Positions 1 through 6,273 of a stretch of 7,972 nucleotides of DNA are shown here, piece by piece. Source of the DNA: 0-14-3-00-62-12 sp034440555. Lineage in GTDB: Bacteria; Pseudomonadota; Gammaproteobacteria; Xanthomonadales; Ahniellaceae. Under the pieces are notes generated by a model that was not told the DNA's origin, ran no database searches, and was given only the letters and a program-made list of their open reading frames with translations. The stretch spans positions 1-7,972 of the forward strand of contig JAWXCG010000250.1 of NCBI GenBank assembly GCA_034440555.1, in the 5' to 3' direction. Position 1 is the first letter of the stretch. The number at the start of each line of letters is the position of its first letter. The position numbers and the translations under genes are program-made.

Positions 1-48
1 ACAGTCCGATTTCACAACAGTCCGATTTCACAACAGTCCGAATTCACA
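1..48. repeat. 16-bp tandem repeat array, three copies, running off the left edge
   Basis: The unit acagtccgatttcaca occurs at 1-16 and 17-32 exactly and at 33-48 with one change (t to a at 42). It begins at base 1, so more copies may lie outside the window. The period is not a multiple of three and no gene spans it, so it appears non-coding. It lies just past the stop of the cupredoxin-like gene. I do not recognise the family. It does not match a CRISPR (no spacers) or a parS site. Confidence 0.9.
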
Positions 49-93
49 ACTGTTAAACCGGGGTCGCGGCGGCAATCGCGCGCGTCGGCTTGA

Positions 94-477
94 TCAGTCT
101 TCGAAGCCGCCCGCAAACAGCGCGCGCGGCACGATGGTGATATCGCCGCGCATCACGGCCTGAATGTGGTTGGTACAAATAAAGTGGAACGCCGGCATCT
201 GCCGGACTCCCATCAACCGAATGCACGGCGTGCCCTCGCACAAGAATCCGCCGGGAACCGGCGTGGTGCTCGGAAACGGATTGATCACCTGCCGCAGCGG
301 ATGAAAACTGCTGGCTGCGAACTCGACTGTGTCGCCTTCGATCACCGTCAAGACATTGGGCACATAGGCCAAACCGGAAATTTCGACGCAGTGGTAGTTC
401 GGTCCCGGCACGCACTGTGCTTGCAGCACGCCCGAGCCGACCAGCAATATCATGGCGATGGCGACGCGCTGAGACAT
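94..477 (-). CDS. Exported cupredoxin-like (plastocyanin/azurin-type) copper protein
   Basis: 127 residues. Residues 1-20 form a typical signal peptide (hydrophobic core AIAMILLVGSGV, then LQA), so the mature protein is probably periplasmic or extracellular. The base before C22 is Gln, so there is no good lipobox. The body has cupredoxin features: a YVPNVLTVIEGDTVEF strand pair (residues 38-53), H59 in SSFHP, and C101-x2-H104-x4-M109 followed by RGDITIV. This is the spacing of type 1 copper ligands in plastocyanins, so electron transfer or copper binding is inferred. C22, C30, C80 and C85 are extra cysteines that may form disulfides. The protein ends in FAGGFED, which may be a lineage-specific C-terminal motif. 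The start at 477 was chosen because the frame upstream overlaps parB and has no family similarity, while this ATG directly precedes the signal peptide. No strong Shine-Dalgarno is visible. It lies 79 bp downstream of parB on the same strand with no terminator seen between them. Confidence 0.8.
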   Translation of the reverse strand: MSQRVAIAMILLVGSGVLQAQCVPGPNYHCVEISGLAYVPNVLTVIEGDTVEFAASSFHPLRQVINPFPSTTPVPGGFLCEGTPCIRLMGVRQMPAFHFICTNHIQAVMRGDITIVPRALFAGGFED

Positions 478-556
478 GCCTACGATTCTCGCTCTACTCG
501 CGTCCAGGCGCAGTGATCGATTCAACAGTTCGCGGTGCCCTGCGCTGGGTGCGCCG

Positions 557-1438
557 TCAACGGATGCGCTCAAGGATGCCGTCCAGCTCGTCCAGACTGT
601 GATACGCGATGACCAATTTGCCGCGGCCATTGCGCCCGTGCTGGACCGCAACGCGAGTCGCCAACCGCTCCGAGAGGTCGCGTTCCAGCGCCTCGATATC
701 CGGATCCGACTTGCGCTTGATCGCGCCGTCCTTGACCGGCGATTTGGTGTCGCTGCGGCCGGCTTGCAATTGCCGCACGCGATCCTCGAGTTCGCGCACG
801 CTCCAGCCACTGTCGGCGGCCTGCAAGGCCAGTTGTGTGGCCTGAGCCGGCGGCAATGTAATCAGCGTGCGCGCATGGCCCATCTCGAGCCGATGTTTTT
901 CAAGCAGAATGCGCACCGCTTCGGGCAGGTCCAGCAGGCGCAGCAGATTGCTCACCGAGGCGCGCGAGCGACCAACTGCTCCAGCGGCGTCCTGATGCGT
1001 CAAGGAAAATTCTTCGATCAGTCGCTTCAGCGCGGCGGCTTCTTCCAAAGGACTGAGATCCTCGCGCTGGATATTCTCGATCAGCGCCATCGCGATTGCC
1101 GCCTGATCGGCGACTTCGCGTACCACCGCCGGAATCTCCGACAGGCCGGCCAATTGCGCAGCGCGCCAACGGCGCTCGCCGGCAATGATCTCGAAGCGGC
1201 CGCGCGTTATCTCGCGGACGACAATGGGCTGAATAACACCTTGCGCCTTGATCGACTCGGCGAGTTCCGCCAGACGCTCCTGATCCATGCCAGTGCGCGG
1301 CTGATAGCGGCCTGGCTGCAGCTGGGCCACAGGCAACGCGCGCAACTCGCCACCGGCGCCTTCAGCGCTCTCGGCGGAAGTATCGATGCCGAGCAGTGCA
1401 TCCAGCCCGCGTCCCAATCCACGTTTCTTTGCTGCCAT
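557..1438 (-). CDS. parB: Chromosome partitioning protein ParB
   Basis: 293 residues, typical of chromosomal ParB. In the family, ParB loads at parS sites, binds CTP, spreads as a sliding clamp and stimulates ParA to segregate origins. Visible features are the N-terminal ParA-interaction box KKRGLGRGLDALLG (residues 4-17), the ParB/Spo0J core from about 33 with QPRT, the CTP-binding motif GERRWRA (87-93) and ENIQRED (121-127), a helix-turn-helix around 146-170 (LTHQDAAGAVGRSRASVSNLL), and a C-terminal dimerisation region around 247-293. The start at 1438 is preferred over an in-frame codon 24 residues upstream because it begins directly before the conserved basic box and has an AAGGA ribosome-binding site (plus-strand 1445-1449) six bases upstream. 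It follows parA with a 74-bp gap, as expected for one operon. Confidence 0.97.
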   Translation of the reverse strand: MAAKKRGLGRGLDALLGIDTSAESAEGAGGELRALPVAQLQPGRYQPRTGMDQERLAELAESIKAQGVIQPIVVREITRGRFEIIAGERRWRAAQLAGLSEIPAVVREVADQAAIAMALIENIQREDLSPLEEAAALKRLIEEFSLTHQDAAGAVGRSRASVSNLLRLLDLPEAVRILLEKHRLEMGHARTLITLPPAQATQLALQAADSGWSVRELEDRVRQLQAGRSDTKSPVKDGAIKRKSDPDIEALERDLSERLATRVAVQHGRNGRGKLVIAYHSLDELDGILERIR

Positions 1439-1512
1439 GGCGTTTCCTTGAATTCGTTTTGGTTCGACCGGGGCAGGAGCAGCGAACTGGCTCGCGCAGA
1501 CGCTACCCAAAT

Positions 1513-2301
1513 CTAGCTGGCCAGCGCATCCGTTTTGGCGCCGCGTTCGCGCCGCAACATCTCGCCAGCAAGGCCAAGATAGGCGATCGCGCCGCGTGAC
1601 TCCCGGTCATACTGCGAGATCGGCAAACCGTGTGAGGGCGCCTCGGCCAGACGTACATTGCGCGGCACCACGGTGCGAAATACCTTGTCACCGAAATGCT
1701 TCACCAGCTGGTTGGAGACATCGTTGCCAAGATTGTTGCGTACGTCGTACATGGTGCGCAGGATGCCTTCAAGCTCCAGCTCCGGATTGAGCCGCGTCTT
1801 CACCGCTTTGATGGTGTTGAGCAGAGCGGTCAAACCCTCAAGCGCAAAGTACTCGCATTGCATCGGCACCAGCACACTGTTGGCCGCGGTCAGCGCGTTG
1901 AGCGTCAGCAGGCTCAGCGACGGCGGGCAGTCGATCAGAATGAAGTGGTAACGCGCAGCGATTGGCGCCAACACACTGCGCAGCCGCGTCTCGCGCGCGA
2001 TCTCATCCATCATCTTGATCTCGGCAGCGGTCAAATCACTGCTTCCGGGAATCAGATCGTAACCGCCAGTGGTGCTGACGATGGCGCGCTCCGCCGTTAC
2101 TTCCTCAAGCAGCACCTCGCAGGCATTGGGCTTGGCCCTTGCCTTGTCGACGCCAGAGGCCATAGTGGCATTGCCCTGCGGATCCATATCGACCAACAGC
2201 ACCTTGCGGCGCGCTTCGGACAATGCCGCGGCAAGGTTCACCGCCGACGTGGTCTTGCCTACGCCGCCCTTCTGATTGGCCACTGCGATGATGCGGGTCA
2301 T
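1513..2301 (-). CDS. parA: Chromosome partitioning ATPase ParA (Soj family)
   Basis: 262 residues, the usual length for chromosomal ParA/Soj. The deviant Walker A motif KGGVGKTT is at 11-18 with signature lysine K11. The Walker A' region LVDMDPQGN is at 36-44 and Walker B FILIDCPPS at 120-128. The C-terminal part carries TVVPRNVRLAEAPSHGLPI, conserved in this family. In the family, ATP-bound dimers coat the nucleoid and are cleared by ParB, moving parS-bound origins. The start at 2301 is chosen because MTRIIAVANQKGG is the standard N terminus. A start nine codons upstream would add unrelated residues. The lack of a long N-terminal helix-turn-helix separates it from plasmid type Ia ParA proteins. 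It is cotranscribable with parB downstream; a structured 165-bp gap separates it from rsmG. Confidence 0.97.
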   Translation of the reverse strand: MTRIIAVANQKGGVGKTTSAVNLAAALSEARRKVLLVDMDPQGNATMASGVDKARAKPNACEVLLEEVTAERAIVSTTGGYDLIPGSSDLTAAEIKMMDEIARETRLRSVLAPIAARYHFILIDCPPSLSLLTLNALTAANSVLVPMQCEYFALEGLTALLNTIKAVKTRLNPELELEGILRTMYDVRNNLGNDVSNQLVKHFGDKVFRTVVPRNVRLAEAPSHGLPISQYDRESRGAIAYLGLAGEMLRRERGAKTDALAS

Positions 2302-2340
2302 GAATAGTGCTTCGTTCGAGCCGCACACTCAGGCGCGGGG

Positions 2341-2448
2341 CCGGGGAGTTTAGCCCAGATGCGCAGAGCAGGGCGGCTCCGCCCTGGTCGATGTCGGGCA
2401 CGCCGCGCCCGCCCGTGACCGGCGACCGGGCTAAAACGCTTAACTCCG
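2341..2448. repeat. Nested inverted repeats in the rsmG-parA gap
   Basis: The 165-bp gap 2302-2466 contains a perfect palindrome CAGGGCGG-ct-CCGCCCTG at 2369-2386, a second imperfect hairpin with arms 2396-2402 and 2414-2420 (one mismatch), and an outer inverted repeat TTTAGCCC (2349-2356) with GGGCTAAA (2428-2435). The outer arms extend with a bulge: GGAGTT at 2345-2350 matches AACTCC at 2442-2447. The element could fold as a closing stem bearing two hairpins, as RNA or as a cruciform. No U-run follows the hairpins on the minus strand, so it is not a standard intrinsic terminator. Possible roles are attenuation between rsmG and parA, a REP/MITE-like repeat, or RNA processing. No parS-like TGTTTCACGTGAAACA is present. 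Confidence 0.6.
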
Positions 2449-2466
2449 GGCGTTGGCTGGGATCTG

Positions 2467-3111
2467 TCAGGACGCAGACGACTTGCGCAACACTACCAGC
2501 ACGCGCTCGCCATCCAAACCCGGCACGCTCAGTTGCGCGACTGAATCAAGCTCGAAGCCAGTCGGCAGGGCGCCCAGTTCGTCGCGATAACCTGGCCCCT
2601 TCATCGCCAGCAGACGACCGCCCTCGACCAACCAGTCGTGGCACCATCCGCCCAACGCCGCGATCGGCGCCACGGCGCGCGCGGTCGCAGCAACCAGCGG
2701 TCGTAGCGGCACATAGGCCTCGGCGCGTTGTTCCACCACTTCGACTGCATCGAGCTTCAACACGCGCTTTGCCTCACGCAGAAAGCGCGCCTTCTTGCCG
2801 TTCGACTCAATCAGTACCACGTGCCGCTCCGGGTAAAGGATCGCCAACGGCACCCCGGGCAGACCGGCACCCGCACCCATGTCGGCGATTTCGCTCTCGG
2901 TCCAATGCGCGGCCATGGCCAGGGAGTCAAGCAGATGCCGCGTCAACATCTCGGCCGGGTCACGCACTGCCGTCAGATTGTAGGTACGGTTCCAGCGTTC
3001 GAGCAGGGCCAGGTACTCCAACCACAGCGTGACGCGTTGCTCGTCGACCGCCAGCTGCATCTGATGCAACGCAGTCAGCAGCGGTGGTCGCAGGTATTCA
3101 AGGTCGGTCAC
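2467..3111 (-). CDS. rsmG: 16S rRNA (guanine527-N7)-methyltransferase RsmG (GidB)
   Basis: 214 residues, close to the 207 of the E. coli enzyme as I recall it. The family uses S-adenosylmethionine to methylate N7 of G527 in the 530 loop of 16S rRNA; its loss gives low-level streptomycin resistance in several bacteria. Visible are the conserved N-terminal NRTYNLTA (41-48) with RHLLDSL (58-64), the SAM-binding loop IADMGAGAGLPGVPLA (75-90), ESNGKKARFLREAKRVLKL (102-120), and the TARAVAPI strand (143-150). The start is GTG at 3111, inferred because no in-frame ATG lies upstream before the conserved region and the N-terminal length fits. The ribosome-binding site is weak. It is first in the minus-strand rsmG-parA-parB block. 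The usual upstream partner mnmG (gidA) is absent here, replaced by a divergent EEP hydrolase gene. Confidence 0.96.
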   Translation of the reverse strand: MTDLEYLRPPLLTALHQMQLAVDEQRVTLWLEYLALLERWNRTYNLTAVRDPAEMLTRHLLDSLAMAAHWTESEIADMGAGAGLPGVPLAILYPERHVVLIESNGKKARFLREAKRVLKLDAVEVVEQRAEAYVPLRPLVAATARAVAPIAALGGWCHDWLVEGGRLLAMKGPGYRDELGALPTGFELDSVAQLSVPGLDGERVLVVLRKSSAS

Positions 3112-3147
3112 GAGGAATCCGCTGGGTGTGGGCGAAGAGAGTTCACG

Positions 3148-3153
3148 ATTGTA
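3148..3153 (-). promoter_or_regulatory. Candidate -10 element for rsmG
   Basis: On the minus strand the hexamer TACAAT lies about 36 bases upstream of the rsmG GTG, giving a predicted start near 3141 and a leader of about 30 nt. No convincing TTGACA-like -35 box is seen at 16-18 bp, so the call rests on the hexamer and its location in the 113-bp divergent gap. Confidence 0.4.
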
Positions 3154-3165
3154 GACCGCAAGTTC

Positions 3166-3195
3166 TTAGACAGGAGCTACCCGGCCCGGCACAAT
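3166..3195 (+). promoter_or_regulatory. Candidate promoter for the leader ORF and EEP hydrolase
   Basis: TTAGAC at 3166-3171 and CACAAT at 3190-3195 are separated by 18 bp, resembling sigma-70 -35 and -10 boxes. Transcription would start about 7 bp after the -10 box, at or next to the ATG at 3202, so the transcript could be leaderless for the short ORF there. Matches to consensus are moderate; this is inference. Confidence 0.4.
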
Positions 3196-3201
3196 CCACC
3201 C

Positions 3202-3228
3202 ATGTCCTGCCCGCACTTCTGTCCATGA
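3202..3228 (+). CDS. Eight-codon leader ORF overlapping the EEP hydrolase start
   Basis: ATG at 3202 opens a short frame encoding MSCPHFCP, ending in TGA at 3226-3228. That stop shares bases with the ATG of the EEP gene at 3225 (ATGA overlap), the arrangement used for translational coupling. The EEP start has no Shine-Dalgarno of its own, whereas the ATG at 3202 sits at the predicted transcription start. The peptide contains CPHFC, two Cys and one His in five residues, a pattern able to bind metal in principle. It could be a real leader peptide or a chance frame; at eight codons the sequence alone cannot settle it. Confidence 0.35.
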   Translation: MSCPHFCP

Positions 3229-3989
3229 GCACGCCCGCCCCGACGCGGCTGCTACGACTGTTGACCTTCAATATCCAGGCCGGTGCCAAGACCAATGAGA
3301 TGCGTGAGTACGTCACGCGCGGCTGGCAGAGCGTGCTGCCCAACCGTGAGAAACAGGGCAATCTGGGCGCGGTCGCGAAGCTCGCTGGTGATTACGATAT
3401 CGTCGCTTTGCAGGAGGCGGACTCGCACAGTCTGCGCTCCGGATTCCGCCATCAGGTCGAGTTGCTGGCCGAATCCGCTGGTTTTCCATTTTGGACGCAC
3501 CAGCGCAATCGCGCTCTGACCCTGGCTTCGCCCGGCAACGGTGTACTGGCGCGCATCGAACCCAGCGAAGTATTGGCGCACAAGTTGCCCGGCAGAATCC
3601 CCGGGCGCGGCGTGCTCGAACTTCGATTCGGTACGCACCACGATGCGCTGCGTGTGTTCGTTGCACATCTGTCGCTGACGCCCAACGGGCGCAAGCGCCA
3701 GGCTGAGTATCTGGCCGAAGTGATCGGTGATGCGCGCCACGCCGTAATCATGGGCGATTTCAACTGCGAACCCGACGCCGCAGCGCTGCGACCGCTGTTC
3801 GATCACACCCGTCTGCGCCCGGCGCCGCACCTGCCCACGTTTCCGGCCTGGGACCCGATCCGATCGATCGATCAGATCCTGTTCACGGCGGCATTGCGGG
3901 TGCGCCGTTATGAGGTCATCGGGTTGCATGTCTCCGATCACCTGCCCATCGGTGCCGAGATCGAGTTGCCGCTGAGCGCGATCGCCTAG
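3225..3989 (+). CDS. Endonuclease/exonuclease/phosphatase (EEP) family metal-dependent hydrolase
   Basis: 254 residues, no signal peptide, so probably cytoplasmic. All hallmark motifs of the DNase I/exonuclease III-like fold are present in order: LLTFNIQAG (12-20, metal-site N16), IVALQEAD (59-66, metal ligand E64), FVAHLSL (145-151, catalytic-site H148), VIMGDFNCEP (174-183, D178 and N180), SIDQILF (214-220, D216) and HVSDHLPI (235-242, D238 and H239). The family cleaves phosphodiester or phosphoester bonds in nucleic acids, inositides or sphingolipids. The substrate cannot be told from sequence; closeness to bacterial proteins annotated simply as endonuclease/exonuclease/phosphatase is inferred. 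The start at 3225 fits the usual N terminus, with upstream in-frame sequence being unrelated. It diverges from rsmG, and slt follows 139 bp downstream on the same strand. Confidence 0.9.
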   Translation: MSTPAPTRLLRLLTFNIQAGAKTNEMREYVTRGWQSVLPNREKQGNLGAVAKLAGDYDIVALQEADSHSLRSGFRHQVELLAESAGFPFWTHQRNRALTLASPGNGVLARIEPSEVLAHKLPGRIPGRGVLELRFGTHHDALRVFVAHLSLTPNGRKRQAEYLAEVIGDARHAVIMGDFNCEPDAAALRPLFDHTRLRPAPHLPTFPAWDPIRSIDQILFTAALRVRRYEVIGLHVSDHLPIGAEIELPLSAIA

Positions 3990-4030
3990 CGCACACCAGC
4001 CGGAAATCACAACCGGTGTTTTGCGCTGGC
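3984..4030. other. Imperfect stem-loop after the EEP gene
   Basis: GCC-t-AGCGCA (3984-3993) can pair with TGCGCTGGC (4022-4030), and CACC (3993-3996) with GGTG (4015-4018), leaving a bulge of three T residues on the right arm and a loop containing two CCGG tetramers. It starts at the EEP stop codon and may slow or end transcription before slt. The T bases lie within the right arm rather than after it, so it is not a canonical intrinsic terminator. Confidence 0.35.
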
Positions 4031-4115
4031 GATCCGTGGCCCGAATCCTTCGCGCTGGCGACACAGTGTCTTCGCTGCGCCGCATCCGGTCAGCGGAACG
4101 GCCGCAGCGCACGGT

Positions 4116-4121
4116 TACAAT
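4116..4121 (+). promoter_or_regulatory. Candidate -10 element for slt
   Basis: TACAAT at 4116-4121, preceded by GGT, lies seven bases before the slt ATG. A start at about 4128 would give an essentially leaderless slt mRNA. No good -35 hexamer is seen. The ACAAT-to-ATG spacing resembles that before the ORF at 3202. Confidence 0.4.
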
Positions 4122-4128
4122 CAACGCC

Positions 4129-6093
4129 ATGACAATCTTTCGCTCGTTTCTGGCTGCTCTTTTTACCCTCACTCATTTGTGCGCGCCTGCATCTGCGCGC
4201 GCGGATCTGGCCGCGCAGCGCAAACAGTTCGAGCTCGCCTATAGCCTTGCCGGACAGGGCCACAACTGGACCGATCAGGCCAGGATGCTGAAGGGCTACC
4301 CGCTATTGCCGTGGGTGGAGCATGTCCAGTTGATGCGCGATCAGCATCCGCAGACCGCGCAGATCGAGACTTTCGTGACGCGTCACGATGGCACCTATCT
4401 GGCGGCGGATTTGCGCACACTGCTGGCGAAGCGCTATGCCGAATCGCAGCGCTGGGCCGACCTGCTCGCACTGGATCTGCATGCGCCCGATCGCGAAACG
4501 CAGTGCCGCCTGTTGCATGCGCGCATCGCCACTGGGGACACCGCCAATCTCGCCGAAAAAGCGCAGTCGCTATGGCTGAACCCGCAATCGCAGCCGCCTG
4601 CCTGCGACCCGGTGTTCTCCTGGTTGCGCGCCCAGCGCAAGCTCGACAGCGAGCTGATCTGGCAGCGCATCGGGCTCACCGCGCAAAATGGACAGGCCGC
4701 CTTTCTGCGCCAGTTGGGCAGTTCACTGAGCGCAGCTGACCGTGTTGCAGTGAACCATCTTGCCGACCTGCTGCTCGATCCGCTGCGTCAGCGCAAAAAT
4801 GCACGAAAGTGGCCAGATGATGCGCCTCACCGTTACGCATTGTCCTTCGGCGTTGCGCGTATCGCGCGTCGCGACGATGATTTGGCAGCGTCGCTATGGC
4901 GCGAGTTCAGCACCCGCTTCACCTTTGATGACGCGGCCAAGGCGCGCATGCTGGACGCGATCGCGCTGTATCGCGCCAATTCCTATCGAAGCGATGCCGC
5001 CGACTGGCTGGGACTGATACCCGCAGGCAAAGACACGGCGTTGACCCGCGAATGGCGCGTGCGCGAAGCCTTATCGCGTGCGGATTATGCCGCCGCGCTT
5101 GCCGGACTTGCGCGCATGGACGCGGAGCAACAAGCCGATCCGCGTTGGCGTTACTGGCAAGCGCGCGCGCTGGACGAGACCGGCCAAACGCAACTCGCGT
5201 CCCTGGCTTGGCGGGCACTGGCAAGTGCGCCTAACTTTCACGGCTTTCTTGCCGCCGACCGCCTCGGTCTTCCCTATCGGGTGTGCCCGATCGAAGTGCC
5301 GAAAGTGTCCAGCAGCGAGGTGATTACACGACATCGCGGGCTGGAACGCGCGCTTGAATTTCGCACGATCGGCTGGAAACGTCAGGCCAACCGCGAATGG
5401 GATCACTTGCTGACGCGACTCGACGCGCAGGCGCGACAGGAAGTCGTCACCGTGGCCGATCAACACGCGTGGTTTGATCGCGCACCTTTTGCGTTGAATA
5501 CGCCTCCCGACCAGCGACTCTACGAGTTGCGTTTCGCGCTCGCCTATCGTGCGCTGATCGAGGGCGCCGCAAAGGCGCAGCGTCTCGATCCGGCGCTGGT
5601 GTTCGGGCTGATTCGATCGGAGAGTGCCTGGGTCGAGGACGCTCGCTCGCATGCCGATGCCTATGGCTTGATGCAACTGTTGCCGAGCACTGCGCAACGC
5701 ATGGCCAAGCTCGAGGGCGTCGCCTTTGTCGGTACTGCGCCGTTGTTGCAGCCATCGTTGAACGTGCGCCTGGGCACGCGCTATCTGGCCGAAGTCGGCA
5801 AGCGTTTCCGATCATCGCCGTGGCTGGTTGCGGCTTCCTACAACGCCGGACCGCATCGCGTGGAGCAGTGGCTTCAGGCACGCGGACAGCTACCGGCCGA
5901 TGTCTTCATCGAGACCATTCCGTTCAAAGAAACCCGCGAATACGTGGCGCGAGTGCTCGCCTTCACGCAGCTCTACGACTGGCGACTCACCGGCACCATG
6001 CGCCCACTGTCCGAACGTCTGCCGGAGCAGGGCGAAAGCTACATTGCGGACGCTGCCCCGGCCTCGCGACGCGCCGTGGAGTGCGCACTCTGA
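4129..6093 (+). CDS. slt: Soluble lytic murein transglycosylase (Slt70 family, GH23)
   Basis: 654 residues, close to E. coli Slt70. The family cleaves the MurNAc-GlcNAc bond of peptidoglycan in the periplasm, leaving 1,6-anhydro-MurNAc ends. Residues 1-25 are a signal peptide (FLAALFTLTHLCAPASARA). Residues of about 26-450 form an alpha-helical superhelix with repeated helix pairs such as RWRYWQARALDETGQ, as in the Slt70 U-domain. The catalytic SLT domain follows: LVFGLIRSESAW with general acid E498, GLMQLLPSTA from 513, NVRLGTRYLAEV, AASYNAGPHRVEQWL (YNAG 571-574) and FIETIPFKETREYVARVL near the C terminus. The ATG at 4129 directly precedes the signal peptide; the TTG 36 codons upstream would bury it. 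The gene converges with glnA across 180 bp. Nothing in the neighbourhood points to a specialised phage or secretion-system role, so general wall turnover is inferred. Confidence 0.95.
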   Translation: MTIFRSFLAALFTLTHLCAPASARADLAAQRKQFELAYSLAGQGHNWTDQARMLKGYPLLPWVEHVQLMRDQHPQTAQIETFVTRHDGTYLAADLRTLLAKRYAESQRWADLLALDLHAPDRETQCRLLHARIATGDTANLAEKAQSLWLNPQSQPPACDPVFSWLRAQRKLDSELIWQRIGLTAQNGQAAFLRQLGSSLSAADRVAVNHLADLLLDPLRQRKNARKWPDDAPHRYALSFGVARIARRDDDLAASLWREFSTRFTFDDAAKARMLDAIALYRANSYRSDAADWLGLIPAGKDTALTREWRVREALSRADYAAALAGLARMDAEQQADPRWRYWQARALDETGQTQLASLAWRALASAPNFHGFLAADRLGLPYRVCPIEVPKVSSSEVITRHRGLERALEFRTIGWKRQANREWDHLLTRLDAQARQEVVTVADQHAWFDRAPFALNTPPDQRLYELRFALAYRALIEGAAKAQRLDPALVFGLIRSESAWVEDARSHADAYGLMQLLPSTAQRMAKLEGVAFVGTAPLLQPSLNVRLGTRYLAEVGKRFRSSPWLVAASYNAGPHRVEQWLQARGQLPADVFIETIPFKETREYVARVLAFTQLYDWRLTGTMRPLSERLPEQGESYIADAAPASRRAVECAL

Positions 6094-6211
6094 GTTTGTT
6101 GCCGAACGCGTTGCCGCCCACTACACGCTCGATATCGTCGGGAAAGCCGGGCAGATTGACGATGAACAAAGAGCAAAAGCATCGTGGCACACGCCGCTCG
6201 CACAACATGCT

Positions 6212-6246
6212 CAAAACAGAACGCCCGGCGAACAGGGCCGGGCGTT
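6212..6246 (-). terminator. Intrinsic terminator of glnA
   Basis: A perfect 10-bp stem AACGCCCGGC (6220-6229) and GCCGGGCGTT (6237-6246) encloses a 7-nt loop. Read on the minus strand it lies 27 bases after the glnA stop and is followed by a T-rich tail, TTCTGTTTT. On the plus strand the following bases are not T-rich, but the stem may also help stop slt transcription arriving from the other side. The rest of the convergent gap (6094-6211) shows no convincing gene. Confidence 0.85.
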
Positions 6247-6273
6247 GCATACTTCGATACAACTACGAGACGA

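Noticed and set aside
1..48. A CRISPR array
   Set aside because: The repeats are directly adjacent with no spacers, the unit is only 16 bp, and no cas gene is present.
478..810. An in-frame extension of the cupredoxin gene of 111 codons upstream of 477
   Set aside because: It would overlap parB extensively in another frame, is rich in Arg/Ser/Ala as expected of a shadow frame, and would bury the signal peptide.
476..1516. A 346-codon plus-strand open frame opposite parB
   Set aside because: It is antisense to a clear parB, has no recognisable motifs, and is explained by GC-rich codon use.
557..3111. A parS site within the parAB locus
   Set aside because: By eye I found no sequence close to TGTTTCACGTGAAACA anywhere in the window; parS sites may lie elsewhere in the chromosome.
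4021..4128. A TTG start for slt at 4021
   Set aside because: It would add 36 Arg-rich residues ahead of an evident signal peptide and would cover the candidate promoter.
6095..6180. A minus-strand peptide reading FIVNLPGFPDDIER, resembling the NLPGFPDNI motif of strictosidine synthase/APMAP-like proteins
   Set aside because: Only about 25 codons fit, the flanking translation shows no further family motifs, and the frame runs into the glnA terminator. It may be a decayed remnant but chance is as likely; a profile search would decide.
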